64,000 nt of DNA, from NCBI GenBank assembly GCA_008692225.1, contig VICG01000003.1, forward strand, positions 2,163,501 to 2,227,500. Reading direction: 5' to 3'. Below, one piece after another: positions 47,075 to 59,700 of the stretch. The stretch is from Monilinia fructicola (taxonomy: Eukaryota; Ascomycota; Leotiomycetes; Helotiales; Sclerotiniaceae). The translations under genes and the position numbers were made by a program. Each line of letters starts with the position of its first letter. The stretch's first letter is position 1. The notes beneath the pieces were generated by a model. The model searched no databases. It worked only from the letters and a program-made list of their open reading frames with translations, and was not told the origin of the DNA.

Positions 47075-49099
47075 TTAAATAATATGCACAACTTCCAAGC
47101 GTGAGAGGGCGCGCAACCTAAGAACCTCGGCTGCGCTACGCGTGCGCTCAGCTTCTTCATCTATAACCTCCCAAAGTTTAGGTTTCTTTTGCCAATGCGA
47201 GATCCCAATCCTTTCATACGTATTTTCTTTCCAGTTAGGATGCGTTTTTGGGATTGGTAGTAGGATAAGCGAGCCCTTTTCAGTAACATTTAGAAAATAC
47301 ACCACAGACTTCTCGGCTTTGTATGCCGCTTCTCCGCTAATATCAAAATTAACAAAGGTTTGGTAATGGTCTACTTGTTCGGGTTCCCATCCGTATGGAG
47401 AGCTTCTCAAAAAATGTGATATGCTTGTGTGCCGCTGGTTGGGAAAGGTATTGGTAATCATTCCGGTTCTGATGAAACCGCGTGCAGTTAAACTGCCACC
47501 TTTTACTCTGCCCATAGGGTCTGAGCCTTCTAGCTCAGTATATACATGCAGTACTTCGAGAACAGAAGTGCCAGCCAGTCTGCTAGAACCACTGATTACA
47601 GACCCATCGATAGACGCCCAGGACCATGACGGAGCACGATATTTGGCAGGCTTCACGTTTCGTCTAATGGTACTCCAAAGAAGTTGGGATAAGAATTCTT
47701 CCTGCCACAAGCCTGCCAGGTATTTACTGGGCGCAATCTTATAAAATTCACGAGCAATCCCCGAGAGAGCTGGGAGCTTATCTTCAGCCATGGTTAATTT
47801 TCTTGGCGAGTAATTGGTGACGATTTGTGACCAGCTATAGCTAGTGTTCTCAAAAGCGTTCAATTCCCCAGTTGGTATACCAAGTAGCATGCTTTGTGTG
47901 TGACAGCCATCTTCGGAAAACAAATAGCTGCCACATCGAAAGACTATTTGTTCCTCAAGAAAGGACAAATAGCGCGGGGCTAATATTTCTTCTTGGTATG
48001 TCCATCCCCTGTCATACAATATAGAATTTGAGAGGCGCGACCTTGAATCCCGGGGCTCAGAGTCACCGTCTTGCAAGTACAAAATATCATTGTTGCTAGT
48101 AATGATTTGATAAATATCTTTGCTCTCACCTTGGCGTTTAGGGATACATCCATGACTACTTTGAGTACCTAAGGCAATTGTGAGCCAGCTTGAGCCATAA
48201 TAAGAATTCATTTTCGAAGATTCTTCATCCCAATCCTCTTTAGAGTCCTGGACAATACACAAGCAGTCTATCCAGATATAATCAAGCCCAAGGAGCTTAG
48301 TTAGTTTAATGGCATCTTGGAAGCCCAAAGAGAGCCTTTTGGTATCAATGCCGATCATCATCATCGCTATTGTGCTCTTGAGGGTTCGAAGCATAGTTTC
48401 TGGTGGCCCCCACCTATGGCTAAGTGCAATGTATAGTCCTTGTCGAGACGGATGTCCCAGAGGTACAGCGGAAAAGTCTCGTAGTAGAATTGTCGGACCA
48501 CTGACATCAATTACACGCTTTGGTAAGTCACGAGGAATAGTTGATAGACTTGTCAGTTTGACTCAATGATATTTCCATCCATTTCCTCGTCAAATCTACG
48601 CAATAATCTAGATCCGGTTTAAGAACTCTCCGGCGATCAGGAATCTGCCGTGAAGCATGAGTCCCTATTCTCATCATCAGCAAATGACGAAAGACGACCC
48701 CTTCGCGAATTGAAATTTGCATGAAAGGCTTTGCTCACCATCGTCTGTGAATATTAGGCTGTATTTCATCGCATTCACTGCAGACATCTCTAACATAGAT
48801 TGTGTAATTGTGCGGATCTTCAAAGTCACAGACGCGACATTGCCTTGAATTAGATCTGTGGCCCAAACACATATTATGCAATTTTCCTGGATAGTAGATG
48901 CATTTGTCCGCGAGAAAGTCTCAAGAATATGGCCATGAGGTGATAGGAGAGTATCAATAGTTATATTTCGACATGTTGCACAAACATTCCCATCTTTAAA
49001 GGGGGCCATAGACTTCTCTGGCAGGCACTTCCTTTGTATAGACGGAGGACGAAGCGCCCTGAGTTTGCATTCGCCTTCCCAACCACCTTCACTTTCCAT
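47075..49099 (-). CDS. HET-domain (heterokaryon incompatibility) protein, possibly frameshifted
   Basis: ATG at 49099. Exon 1 (48739-49099) has paired cysteines (NVCATCRNI, then ENCIICVWA) typical of the N-terminus of HET proteins. A 74-bp intron (48665-48738, GTGAGC...ATAG) follows. The rest (47075-48664) carries the HET signatures: LPKRVIDVSG, YIALSHRWG and DYIWIDCLCIVQDS, then WLTIALG. The C-terminal half has WTYQEEILAPRYLSFLE and APSWSWASIDG, also standard. HET proteins control non-self recognition and cell death after fusion of unlike hyphae. The frame slips by one base before LPKRVID, near a TTT run at 48557-48559; without the extra base the product is about 649 aa. A different splice pattern could also explain it. 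Confidence 0.85.
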
Positions 49100-49697
49100 A
49101 ATACCTTGCTAGACCTCTAGAACTACGATTGATGTTCCTTTTGAAGCCTCTCGAATAAATGAAAAAGAGTAGAAAATAGGCTGATGAGATGGCAAAAGTA
49201 GCAAACTGAAATACCACTTTGTTATCATAATTATTGTAAATTACTGGATGCCTATCACACTGGTGCTTAGTGTGATGGAGTCCACATCACCCCCAGCTAA
49301 ACGCATTAATGATAGTATCACATGGGACCAGATCAAAGCGTGTAGAGGGATGTTGGGGTACATTGAAAGATATGTCAAAAAAACCAGGTCACGCAAAGCC
49401 TCGATGATAGAAGAAGGTATATGGTCGAACTGTCAAGGAGGATTGATTCCCAAGAGAGGGAGAAAAATAACTAGGAATATGAACAGTGACTCTGTCACGT
49501 GGATCACGAGGCAGGCTCTACGGAAGATTGCACGTGATACTGTCAGTAATCGACAATGACAAGGCTAAGCTTGAGGCTGACGTTAAAGATACTCCACTTG
49601 CAATCCCTGTACCGAATCCCTGCAAAATTATTCTTCATCGGACAAAAAAAAGTTGCAGAGAAACAATACACCTGGACATATTATAGCACCACTCACA
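49100..49697. other. Intergenic between divergent HET gene and UTP18
   Basis: About 600 bp. Three overlapping plus-strand frames (49248-49559, 49486-49686, 49556-49753) lack motifs. Probably a bidirectional promoter region. Confidence 0.45.
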
Positions 49698-51514
49698 ATG
49701 CCTTCTTCACGATCAAAGAAGTCTGCCAATGGCAGCGCAACTTCAAAACATGATGCGCGAAAGATTCCTCAAGAAAGTGAGGAAAGTGGTAGTGATAATG
49801 GGAGTATAGATATGATGGATAAGGACTCCGATGAAGAAGAGTTAGACAGACTCGTTCTGGGAGATGGTGCAGGATTCACGGCTCAATTGGGTCAAGATAT
49901 GGACTTTGAGTTGGAAGAAGACTCTGAAGGAGAAAATGATGAAGTTAAGGAACAAGAGGACGCTGGAATTGAGGGTGTTGATGATGCAGATGTATGGTTC
50001 TGCCCCGCGATCTGGAAAGAAAATCATTGACTTTTTTCTAGTTATTTTTTCTTGATTCCGGACCATCCATAGTACCTCAAGAAGCATTAATACCGCGATC
50101 ACAATCTGAAGATGAAGAAGGAGGGGAAGCGCCAGCTTGGGACGATAGTGACGATGATCGATTGACTGTATCTCTTGCTGGAAATCCTCGATTAAGGAAA
50201 CTTAGAGTCAACGAAGGAGAAGATGTAGTTAGTGGAAGAGAATATACAAGACGATTGAGAATGCAGTTTGAGCGTCTCAATCCAGTTCCAGAATGGGCGC
50301 AATCTTCCCGGCCGACAAAACGACGTCGCAGATCATCTGCAGGGTCTAATTCTTCCTTATCATCGGATGATATGGACATTGACGATTCCGACATTTCAAC
50401 TCTACCTCTCGCAAGACTTCTTCAAGATGCTGGAGCTCTCACAAAAGAAGCCCCAGCGACCTCAAAACGACCAAAGCTCCGGCCTGAAGTTTTGGATATT
50501 CAAAGAACGAGGGATATACCGAAAGCCCAACCATCAGCCGTCACTTCCCTTTCTTTCCATCCACAATACCCAGTCATACTTTCTTCAGGACCAGCATCAA
50601 CTTTATATCTACATCACTACGCGCCTACAGCTCATCCTCACCCTCATCCACAACTTACTAGCGTTCATGTTAAGAAAACCCCGATTGCTACATCAGCATT
50701 CCTTCATCCTTCTGGAGATAAAATATTTTTTGCCGGCCGACGACGTTTTTTCCATATTTGGGATCTTCCTTCGGGAGAAATTAACAAAGTTACGCGAATC
50801 TATGGTCACCAGGATGAGCAAAAGACAATGGAAAGATTTAAGCTCAGTCCTTGTGGTCGATATATGGGATTAATTGGCTCTTCGAAAAAGGGAGGCGGTG
50901 TTATAAATATCCTCGATGCAAATACTACACAATGGATAGCATCAGCACGAATTGAAGGCAAGAACGGAGTTGCAGATTTCGCATGGTGGAGGGATGGAGA
51001 AGGATTAACTGTCGTAGGAAAGGGTGGTGAAGTAGGCGAGTGGAATATGGAATCAAGATCCTTCGTTGCCCTTTGGAATGATGATGGCTCTATTGGTGCT
51101 ACTGTCCTCGCGCTCGGAGGATCTAACGGCCCTAAACAACTCGGTGGGGATCGTTGGGTAGTTATTGGTTCTCAAAGTGGTGTGGTCAATATTTACGATC
51201 GAAAGAATTTTGTATCTGGAAAAGATATAAAAATACCCCAGAGACCAGAGCCAAATAGACGATTCCTGCAATTGACCACACCCACTAGTCATTTGCAAAT
51301 TAGTCCTGATGGACAACTATTGGCATTTGGCAGTAGGTGGAAGAAAGATGCCCTCAGATTAGTACATCTGCCTAGTTGCACAGTATACAAGAATTGGCCA
51401 ACATCGAACACGCCATTAGGTAGAATTTCATCTGTGGCATTCGGTAGTGGAAGTGATGTTTTGGCAGTTGGTAATGAAGCTGGAAAGATTAGGTTGTGGG
51501 AAATTAGGAGTTAG
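49698..51514 (+). CDS. utp18: U3 snoRNP-associated WD40 protein UTP18
   Basis: UTP18 is a subunit of the small-subunit processome (UTP-B) required for 18S rRNA maturation in the nucleolus. ATG at 49698. Exons are 49698-49991 and 50042-51514, with a 50-bp intron (GTATGG...TTCTAG) whose removal joins DDAD to LFFLDSGPS, a family hallmark. The product is 588 aa, close to the yeast length. The N-terminus is acidic (DSDEEELDRLVLGDGAGF) and is followed by AWDDSDDDRLTVSLAGNPRL and REYTRRLRMQFERLNPVPEW, both conserved. From about residue 235 a WD40 propeller follows (VTSLSFHPQYPVILSSG; FFHIWDLPSGEINKV; FGSGSDVLAVGNEAGKIRLW at the end). No frameshift is found. Confidence 0.95.
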
Positions 51515-52208
51515 TAGTATAGATGTAATGAATGATTGTTGTGCCGAATTCGACAAAAACATGTCAGGCAATTTCATATCTCTGGTTAGAAGTGCAGAAG
51601 TTTTTAGAGCTGTGAACCTTGATATAGAGAAGCAAGATCTAGTGATCTCTCTTGGGTCTATTTTCTATCGTCTCTTGAATTGTCACATTCCAAATACCAC
51701 ATAGCTGCCCCTTTCCCGCTCCTTGAAGAGTCTTTTATTGTCTTTGTTTTCAACATTTCCCTAATGGGTTGGCATTATTGCCATCAATTTCAATCAACCT
51801 TGAAATGGTGAGTGGCATACAAACAACCAGCCGTCAGACAACCGAATCAATAAAGCTATCTTGAAAAAATCACAGGATAAAATCACTTCAATTTTGACAC
51901 CATCTCCAGTGAGCCTTTGTCGAGCCTCCGGATCCGTCATTCAATTTCATTCTCCACACAACATCAAAGGGGAAAACTTACGTTGCTTGTCTATCCACAA
52001 CAGCCCTTTGTCTCCTTTGAACCACCAAAATATTTCAACCCATTGTATAGTAACTTTGAAAATTTACCATGATTTTCCAGCTCCCAAATTTTTCACCAGA
52101 ATTTTGGAAATCCAAGAGAATTCACGGAGATAATCAACATAATTCTCATTAAAATCCTCATCATAAACCTCTTAACCAAATTCTCACCTCACTGCATAAT
52201 CCCCAAAA
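51515..52208. other. Intergenic, promoter of the GC-rich gene
   Basis: About 690 bp of AT-rich DNA with no supported ORF. It contrasts sharply in base composition with the gene that begins at 52209. Confidence 0.5.
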
Positions 52209-53362
52209 ATGGCCACCAGCACCGCCCTCGTCGAGAGAATCTCTGAACACTCCCACGACGAAATAAAACGCTTCCTCGAGCTCCCCTACCGCGACCTCGA
52301 CTTCCTCGTCTACCGCTTCCTGCCCCCACCGACAAACGCGGACTTCCGTACACCGATCTCGACGGCGGAGGACTCCCCGGCTCCAAAGTATGGGTCGAAG
52401 ATTTCGCGCCTCTCTGGGGCGAGTTCCTCCTCGATCTCGGGGAGCCCGTCTACGATCTCCAGCGTTATCGCCCCCTCGTCACGCGTCTCCACGGCTACGG
52501 ACTCGACCAGGGCCGCGTCAAGTATCGGAGCTTGCAGCAGCTGCAGTTTCCGTGGGGGATCGATGGCAGCTTGCCCGTGCAGATATACGCCAACAATGTC
52601 TATCGCGACGATCACCGCTTGCCGTTTGACCCGAAGGGCATGAGTCGTTTGGATCTGCAGTATGAGTGCCGGCGGAGACATCTCTCGACGAAGGGCAAGC
52701 GCTCGCACCTCATCCAGCGGATCAACCACATGGATTCGAAAGCCAAAGGGCCGGCGACGCTGTCGGGTCCGGCGAGCGAGGCCCTGGCGAGGCTGGATTC
52801 CGTGAGCCTGCCTCTCTTTCGCGTTCTGCGATTCAAGGCCCCCGAGCCGCGATCCGAGGGCGTGCCATTCAGACAGCCGGGCTTTGACCCGGGGGAGATC
52901 GTGCTGGTGTATGGGACGCTGGAATCGGATGCGGACGTGTGTCTCGTGCGGGATTATGAAGGGAACCGGGGACGCATCCCCGCCGATGCTCTCCAGGAGA
53001 TCGAGATGGCCTTTGGGTTGAGGTTGAATCGGAGGGGCCTGCTCGAGATCTTGGAGAGGCTGAGCTGGCCGGATGAAGAGGATGCTGATCCTAAGAAGGA
53101 AGTAGATACGGCGGATTTGGACCTTGCGCATAGAGAGAGGATGAAGGCTAAGCTTTTTAAACCTAAGGTTTTGGAGGATACGAAGGAGGCTGAGGCTAAG
53201 AAGGGAAAGGGGAAGGGAAAGGAAAAGGGAAAGGAAAAGGAAAAGGGAAAGGGGAAGGTGGGGGAGGCGGAGGCGGAGGCGGAGGGTGTAAAGGGGAAAG
53301 GCAAGAGATCAGCGATTGAGGAGCCGCTGGGAAAGCCGAGTCTGAAGAGATCTAAAGTGTAA
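52209..53362 (+). CDS. GC-rich gene for a SAP-motif-like protein, one frameshift
   Basis: ATG at 52209 opens MATSTALVERISEHSHDEIK and a Leu-rich segment (DLDFLVYRFLPP). The frame then slips at a run of five C (52323-52327). With one more C the reading continues as GLPYTDLDGGGLPGSKVW and stays open to the stop at 53362, giving about 384 aa. About residues 145-175 resemble a SAP DNA-binding motif (GMSRLDLQYECRRRHLSTKG followed by KRSHLIQRI). The C-terminal tail is a Lys/Glu/Gly low-complexity tract (KGKGKEKGKEKEKGKGK). I cannot name the family. GC content is clearly higher than in neighbouring genes, near 60 percent by eye, with C/G-ending codons preferred. Confidence 0.7.
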
Positions 53363-53923
53363 GACGAATATTGTGACTGGGGAAACAGAGCCTAATTCTA
53401 CTGTTACCTGGCCAAGTTGTCATAGGTTGATGCAACTCGATGGCATGAGTGCTGGCTGTATGCTATTTGGTAGGGGTACAATGGATGTCTCGCTTGTTGT
53501 CTCCTTTTTCCTTTTTGTTGGGTTCTGCTTCGGTTTGTTGCATTGCATTTGGTGGCGGTTTTAAAATATGTTAGCTAGTTTGATGGTATATATCTCACTT
53601 GTTTTTACCTCACACTCTGTTCAGAGCGGTAAGGTTTTAATTTAAGGCTTGACGGCATACATGCCATGTCAAATTCATTAAAGTTACACTTTGAAGGGCA
53701 AGATCCTCATCTTGTTTGATGTTGATTGTATATTTTGTCCCATCATCTCATACACATCCAGTGGATATCTCGCGCCGTGCGTCAAAATTTCCCTGTCATC
53801 TCGCTAGCTTTTTATCATGCACGTAGTCCTAGCGCCCGAACTCCCATTTAACATGGTGACTTGTATCACGTATTTTATGCCCTTTCCACACAATCGAATT
53901 CCACGCCACACATCGTCGTAACT
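53363..53923. other. Intergenic between convergent genes
   Basis: About 560 bp; composition returns to AT-rich. A 63-codon plus frame (53373-53564) ends in a hydrophobic stretch but lacks support. Confidence 0.45.
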
Positions 53924-56443
53924 TTAATCTCTAATCATCCCCCTTGCCCTGTTCCTTTCCTCCACATTCAAAACCCAAACCATCTCTACTTCCTCTTCAC
54001 CTAATCCCTCGCCCTCAACGTTGACCGCCTCCCATTCCTCCTCATCCATATTAACCACCATAGCAACCTGCAATACCCTCGCGAAAACATCCCTCAGCCC
54101 ATACTTCCCCCCTCTAGCAATTACTCCAACAATGCCCCCATAATCTCTCTCCATCCTAGTTGCTCCTAATGCATTCATTCTTCCACTATAGTTCCAAACT
54201 CTACGTTCTAGAACTCTAGCCAAGTACTGGGCCGTTTGTTCTAGGAGGGTGTTAAATGGGGTTGTCGACATGATTCTTTGAATAGGTTTCATGAGAGCAT
54301 CCCAGTGATGTTCAAAGCGGCGAGATACCATGTCCTGAAAAAAGTTCCTGAGGATCATCATCAGTATCGTTTTGGAGGGCAATTTCAGCAAGATCTTCAG
54401 TGGTGAGGGAATAATCTACATCCCGGAAGGTTTCGCTCAGAACGGGGCGGAGACGTGGCTTGATCACATTGTTGAACATTACCTGAAGACCTTCGCTGAT
54501 CAATTCGTTGGTTTTTGATGAGAATGTTGCGTTGAGACTTGTGAGGGAATTGGAAACAAAGGTAGCATCGTGGCCGTAGGGGAAGAGATCCTTAAGTGCC
54601 GGAGCAGGTGCTGCACCTTTGGCATGAGATGCGCTGTTTGGTTCGGATGGTTGAAGATGGCTTGACATGATCCGGGAAATATAGTCATTTGACACATCGA
54701 GAGTATTTATTAGGACAATGAAGGCGATGATTTTGTCTTCCGGAGGAAACCCGCCTTGTAAAAGTGGTTTCGGGTAGGATTCATCTCGCATTTTGCGCTG
54801 AACCATACCTACGAAATCAGTTCCTAAAACTCTGCTTATTGCTGGAATGACGGATTCGATTACACCACGTTGTGACGTTGAGATAGATCGTTTGAGTACC
54901 GCGTTGACGATGTACATGACGTCATCCACAGCTGAAATTATATATGGTGCGTTTCCATCTATAGGTTTTGATGGGTTGAGAGATAATCCCGTGGGAAACT
55001 CATCCAGTTGAAATGCTTTCTCCACAGATCGTCTAAAAAAAAATGTAGTCATAACATTGAAGGGATCTTTTAGACGATTTGAATTTTTCGACTTAGTGCT
55101 GATTTTTCCAACAAATCTGGCATGATTAGGGGCTCATCTGCGCTAGCTTCCGGATCCTGGGATAGTTTAGAAATCGCTCGCTGAAGGATTGGTATTGGCG
55201 TCGGACTCACCCTGCATTTGCCGCTCAAGAATCGGTGTATAGTGACCATCGGCCTAACATCACAGCCATCTCATTCAAAAGACCATCCACTTCTTTCATA
55301 TCCACACCCTCATCTTCACTGGCCCTTCCATTAGCTGCCCCCCCAACTGCAGGTGACCCTGTCCTTGAAATACCGGTCGGCCTTTGGTTTGGTAGAAAGC
55401 TTTGCACCAAGAAAGAGAATGGATAGCTTCTGACATCCGTCAATCTTCTATCAACATTCTTCTCGTCTCCCCAGGTATCCAAAACAATCCCACCTTGCAC
55501 ATCCGCCTCAACCTGCAACCTCTCTATTACCCTGACCATCTTTCCAGCCCCATAATGCCTTTCCACCAACCCTCCATGACCCTCTACAATCTGCCGCAAT
55601 ATGTTCGAACAGCCTCGTCAACGCCTGCGCATAGAAGAATCCATCTCTACCCCTCTCCCCTTTCGTTCCCTCCTTCAAATTCTTTCTAGCCGTCCCGGCG
55701 ACCCCTTGACAAACATACCTCCCATAAACATCCAACCCTACCTCCTCCCTCCCAATCAACGGAAACAGTTTGAAGAACCTCGTAACCCTCACCCCATCAC
55801 CCTCCTCTGCCGCCTTCTCAAACTCCCTCAAAAACAAGCCACACAGGCTTTCTTTTGCCGCCTCAATCGTCACCCCTGGCGCATCCGGAACCTCGACACT
55901 CGGAACCGTTCTCGCCGCAAAATTGCCCTCGACGATATGTTCCGGGATCTTCGACGCTCTTGCAATGTATCCCGCGGCTGCTTCCCAATCTTGCGGGGCA
56001 CCCATACTACCCACCACGCCATTGACACATGCTTTCAGTTCCGCGACTTGTTCAACAACACCCAATGTTTCCTCGACTCGTTTCTTCTCCAAATCCAATT
56101 CCTTCACCTTCGAGCTGAGTTTCTCCGCCGTGCTGGCCGCATTATCTAGCATGCCATGTGAGATCGCCCTGGTGTTTATAACATTTGTGCCAAGATGTGC
56201 GCGGAGAAGATCGAGACGACCGAGGTCGCGGGAGAGGGAAGCTTGAGAGGAGATGAGGGATTGGAGGCTCGAGGTGATGGCTGCATCGCGGGTGTGGAGG
56301 GTTGAGAGGATATTTTGGATGGATGCTAGGGAAGAGGCATCGTGGAGGGATGACTGAGCTGATCCTGGAGATGGTGTTGTGGGGTAGAGGTGTGAGACTG
56401 CCATTTGGGAGGCCGGGTGGAGGCATTGGGTGGGTTGAGGCAT
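53924..56443 (-). CDS. cog4: Conserved oligomeric Golgi subunit COG4, with four apparent frameshifts
   Basis: COG4 is part of the tethering complex for retrograde vesicles at the Golgi. In order: LRAHLGTNVINTRAISHGML, VTRFFKLFPLIG, GLDVYGRYVCQGVA, FFYAQALTRLFEHIA, QIVEGHGGLVERHYG, DEGVDMKEVDGLLNEMAVML, FNVMTTFFFRRSVEKAFQLD, RRFEHHWDALMKPIQRI, GGKYGLRDVFARVLQ. One intron (55157-55210, GTGAGT...CCCAG) is clear. The frame breaks at 55594-55595 (extra base), 55234-55235 (one missing), 55078-55080 (one missing) and 54338-54343 (one extra). Each is a one-base change in a short run, and each repair joins two conserved stretches. The net change is zero and gives about 821 aa, a normal length. The start at 56443 is the first good ATG but not certain. 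Confidence 0.9.
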
Positions 56444-56743
56444 GGGTAGCTCTTCTTTGGGGAAACTGGGTTGAGGTCGGCTGCATCTTTAGGTGTCATC
56501 TTTTTGGGTGTGGGGTAAGCGAGAATTTATAGCGGTGATTTTCTTGGTCGACAATCCAGGGGTGATCTTCATTCTAGGTATTCCGTCACTTTGGTCTTCA
56601 AATTGATTTAATATTTTTCATCATGGGTCGTAGGTTTCTAATGTTCCTAATTTTCTTTTACAGCATATATACGCTTGACGCTTGGGAATCTATGCAATAC
56701 TAAATCTATGTATACAACAGGCATTGAAAGCCATTCACTTCAT
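56444..56743. other. COG4 promoter and PMR1 3' region
   Basis: About 300 bp between two minus-strand genes. An upstream ATG in another frame (MTPKDAADLN, about 56500) precedes the chosen COG4 start; a further indel could make it the true N-terminus. Confidence 0.4.
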
Positions 56744-59700
56744 TTATACGACTTGACTATAACCACTACCAAGCCTGTTCCTGCTCTTCGACTTCCACCA
56801 TTTCCTTGCTTCATCCACCCAGAATACAGAACTTGTTAAAATAATCAAGCCCACTAAATCTGCAAGAGCCAGAGCTTCTGTTTGAAACACTTCCTGAAGC
56901 CAAGGGAAGTATATGACCAATATCTGGCCACCCAGACTTAAAGATACTGCCCAATTGAACAGCTTGTTTGAGAACAGACCAACCTCGCCTCTGAGAACAG
57001 ACTTTGATTCTGAGCGACAGTTAAGCGCATTGAACATATCGAAAAGAACGAAACAGGTAAAAGTCATTGTTGTATCCCTCTTACTGACTTTGCCATCCGC
57101 GAGCATTTCGTGAGTATAAACGGCCATTGTACCTAACATGATAATTGTAGCCGAGGTAAGGACTCGAGTGATCAGCGCCCTTGTAAGTACAGGAGCGTTT
57201 CTCTTTCGAGGGGCCGCGTTCATGACATCGTGATCCACTGGCTCTACACCCAATGATTGAGCGGGAGGTCCATCCATGATAATATCTGAAGAAACTGTTA
57301 GTACCCAAGTGCGATATACAATGTAAAATATAAACCTACTAATCCAAAGGATCTGCATCGCATTTAAAGGATTCTTGAATCCCAAACACGTGCAGACCAA
57401 CACCAAGCTAAGTGCTGCAGCACTTGTGCTAAGTTGAAATGTAAGGAAATTTTGGATGTTGCTGAAGATACCCTTGCCCTCTTCGATTGCTTTTAGAATT
57501 GTCGAAAAGTCGTCATCGGTCAAGATCATATCCGACGCTTCCTTAGCAACATCCGTGCCTTGTAATCCCATCGATATGCCAATATCAGCTTTCTTGAGCG
57601 CCGGTGCATCGTTAACACCATCACCAGTCATTGCGACAATATCGCCACGAGCTTGCAGAGCTTTGATAATCTTCATCTTATGATCTGGGCTGGTTCTAGC
57701 GAATACAGAGGTGTTTGCTATGGCGGCTTGTAACTCGTCGTCGGTCATCTCATCTATCTCATCGCCTCGTAGTACCGGTCTGACTTCTACCGAATTTGCT
57801 GAGTGACCACGAGGCGTTGCAATAGGCATGCCGAGTTTTTTGGCAATAGCAAGCGCAGTGGTTTCGGCATCGCCAGTAATCATGATTACTTTGACACCAC
57901 CTCGCATAAGTCGTCGAATAGATTTTGAAACGCCTGTTCGTGGGGGATCACTCATACCAACTAAGCCCGCAAATGTGAGACCATTATAGACATCTTCGTT
58001 GTGCGATATATGGTGATCTAATTTTGAAACCGGCGTTCCACTTCTGCTTGTTGGGGCCAATGACTTGGAGTGCTTGGCAACCGGGCCACTAGCAAAACCA
58101 AGAACTCGAAGGCCTTGAGAGGCAAGCTTTTCAGCCGCCTGTAGCGCTTGTTGTCTCTTTGCCGCATCCAAATTCACTTCACGGCCATCTGTTGTAAGAT
58201 ATGTATCACATCTTTCTAAAACTCGCTCGATGGCTCCTTTGATATAGGCATGTTCTTTCGGGCTCGATGTACCTTCAGGGCCCAAGTCTCCAATGGTCAC
58301 GCCCATCCATTTTCTTTCAGAACTGAATGGAGTCTCTCCAATACGTTGTCCTAGACCTTCACGAACGTCATGCTCCTTGAAACGATCCAACATATCTAGC
58401 ATTGCAACATCAGTCGGCTGACCGACCCATCTGCTCTTCAAGACTTGACCTGAAGCCCGGCCTTGAGTAGAAGTCAAGATAGCCACTGAAGATGCTGATG
58501 GAGCATGAAGATGAGTAAGACGTGCATTATTAGCTATATTTCCGATGCGAAGGATGCGAAGTGCCACAATATCAGCTTTAGCTTCCACTGTTTCATCATC
58601 CGAATCAACATCTAATGGAGTATCGGCATCGAAATACCACATCTTCGCTGTGGTCATATGATTCATGGTAAGAGTACCTGTGAATGTCTTAGAATTCTGG
58701 AAAAATGACGTGGTCATAAATCATACCTGTTTTGTCACTACAAACAACGTTGACTGACCCGAGAGTTTCCACACTTGGCATTTTTCGTACTATAGCATTG
58801 TGTCGTGCCATTCGGTGAACGCCAAGAGCCAACGTGACTGTAACGATGATAGGCAAACCCTCTGGGATAGCAGCGACAGCCAAGGATATTGATATTGTGA
58901 AAATATCCAACCATCCCTTTCCTTGTAACCAGCCAACTAAAGAAATTACTGCAATAATAACGAAAGAAGCCTGACTCAATTGATTTCCTAAAGCGTCCAT
59001 TGAAAGCTGCAGGGGTGTTCTAGGACTTTCCGTTTCAGATACACTTGCAGCAATTGTACCAAAATGAGTATTTCCACCAGTTGCATAGACAATACCTTGA
59101 CCATGCCCAGATCTTACGAGTGTTCCCATGAAAGCAATGTTAGTCGTGCTGTTCAATCTGATATCTGCACCCACAGTTCCACTTGCAGGAGATGCAAAAG
59201 TGGCAGACGCAGGTGGTTCTAATGAGCTAGATCCAGGTCTCAAATCGATATGTCTAGCTTCTGCAGTAATTCGTACGGGCTCATTCTCCCCAGTCAAATT
59301 AGATTCATCAATTGTCAGATCTGATGCCTTCGTGACCCGAATATCCGCAGGTATACGGTCTCCCGTGGTAAATAAAACGAGATCTCCTGGAACCAGTTTC
59401 GATGCCATCATTTTTTGCGATGCAGATTCTGCCATACTGGAATCTGCGTCCGACCCAGAGTCCGCAATCAAGGCCTCTGACTCTGGTATCTCTCTGGCGC
59501 TAGGTGGCCATGCGGGTGTTCTAGGAGTGGTAGATCTAACTTCTCCTCGTATTACATGTGCGTGGTTCGGGACTAGGTGGTTCAGCGCCTCGATTGATTT
59601 TTCTGAACGATATTCTTGTACAAATCCAACCGTCACCACAATCGTCACAGCCACCGCAATACTTATCGCATCATCTTTATTTCCAGCTATGACTGACATC

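Noticed and set aside
52310..53131. 273-codon frame antisense to the GC-rich SAP-like gene
   Set aside because: Stop codons are rare in GC-rich DNA on both strands; the sense frame has the ATG, the SAP-like motif and the better composition.
55770..56246. 158-codon frame antisense to COG4 (also 55601-56149)
   Set aside because: Shadow of the COG4 N-terminal exon.
58678..58726. Apparent frameshift in PMR1 within the DKTGT motif
   Set aside because: It is a regular 49-bp intron with GTATGA and ACAG ends that restores DKTGTLT.
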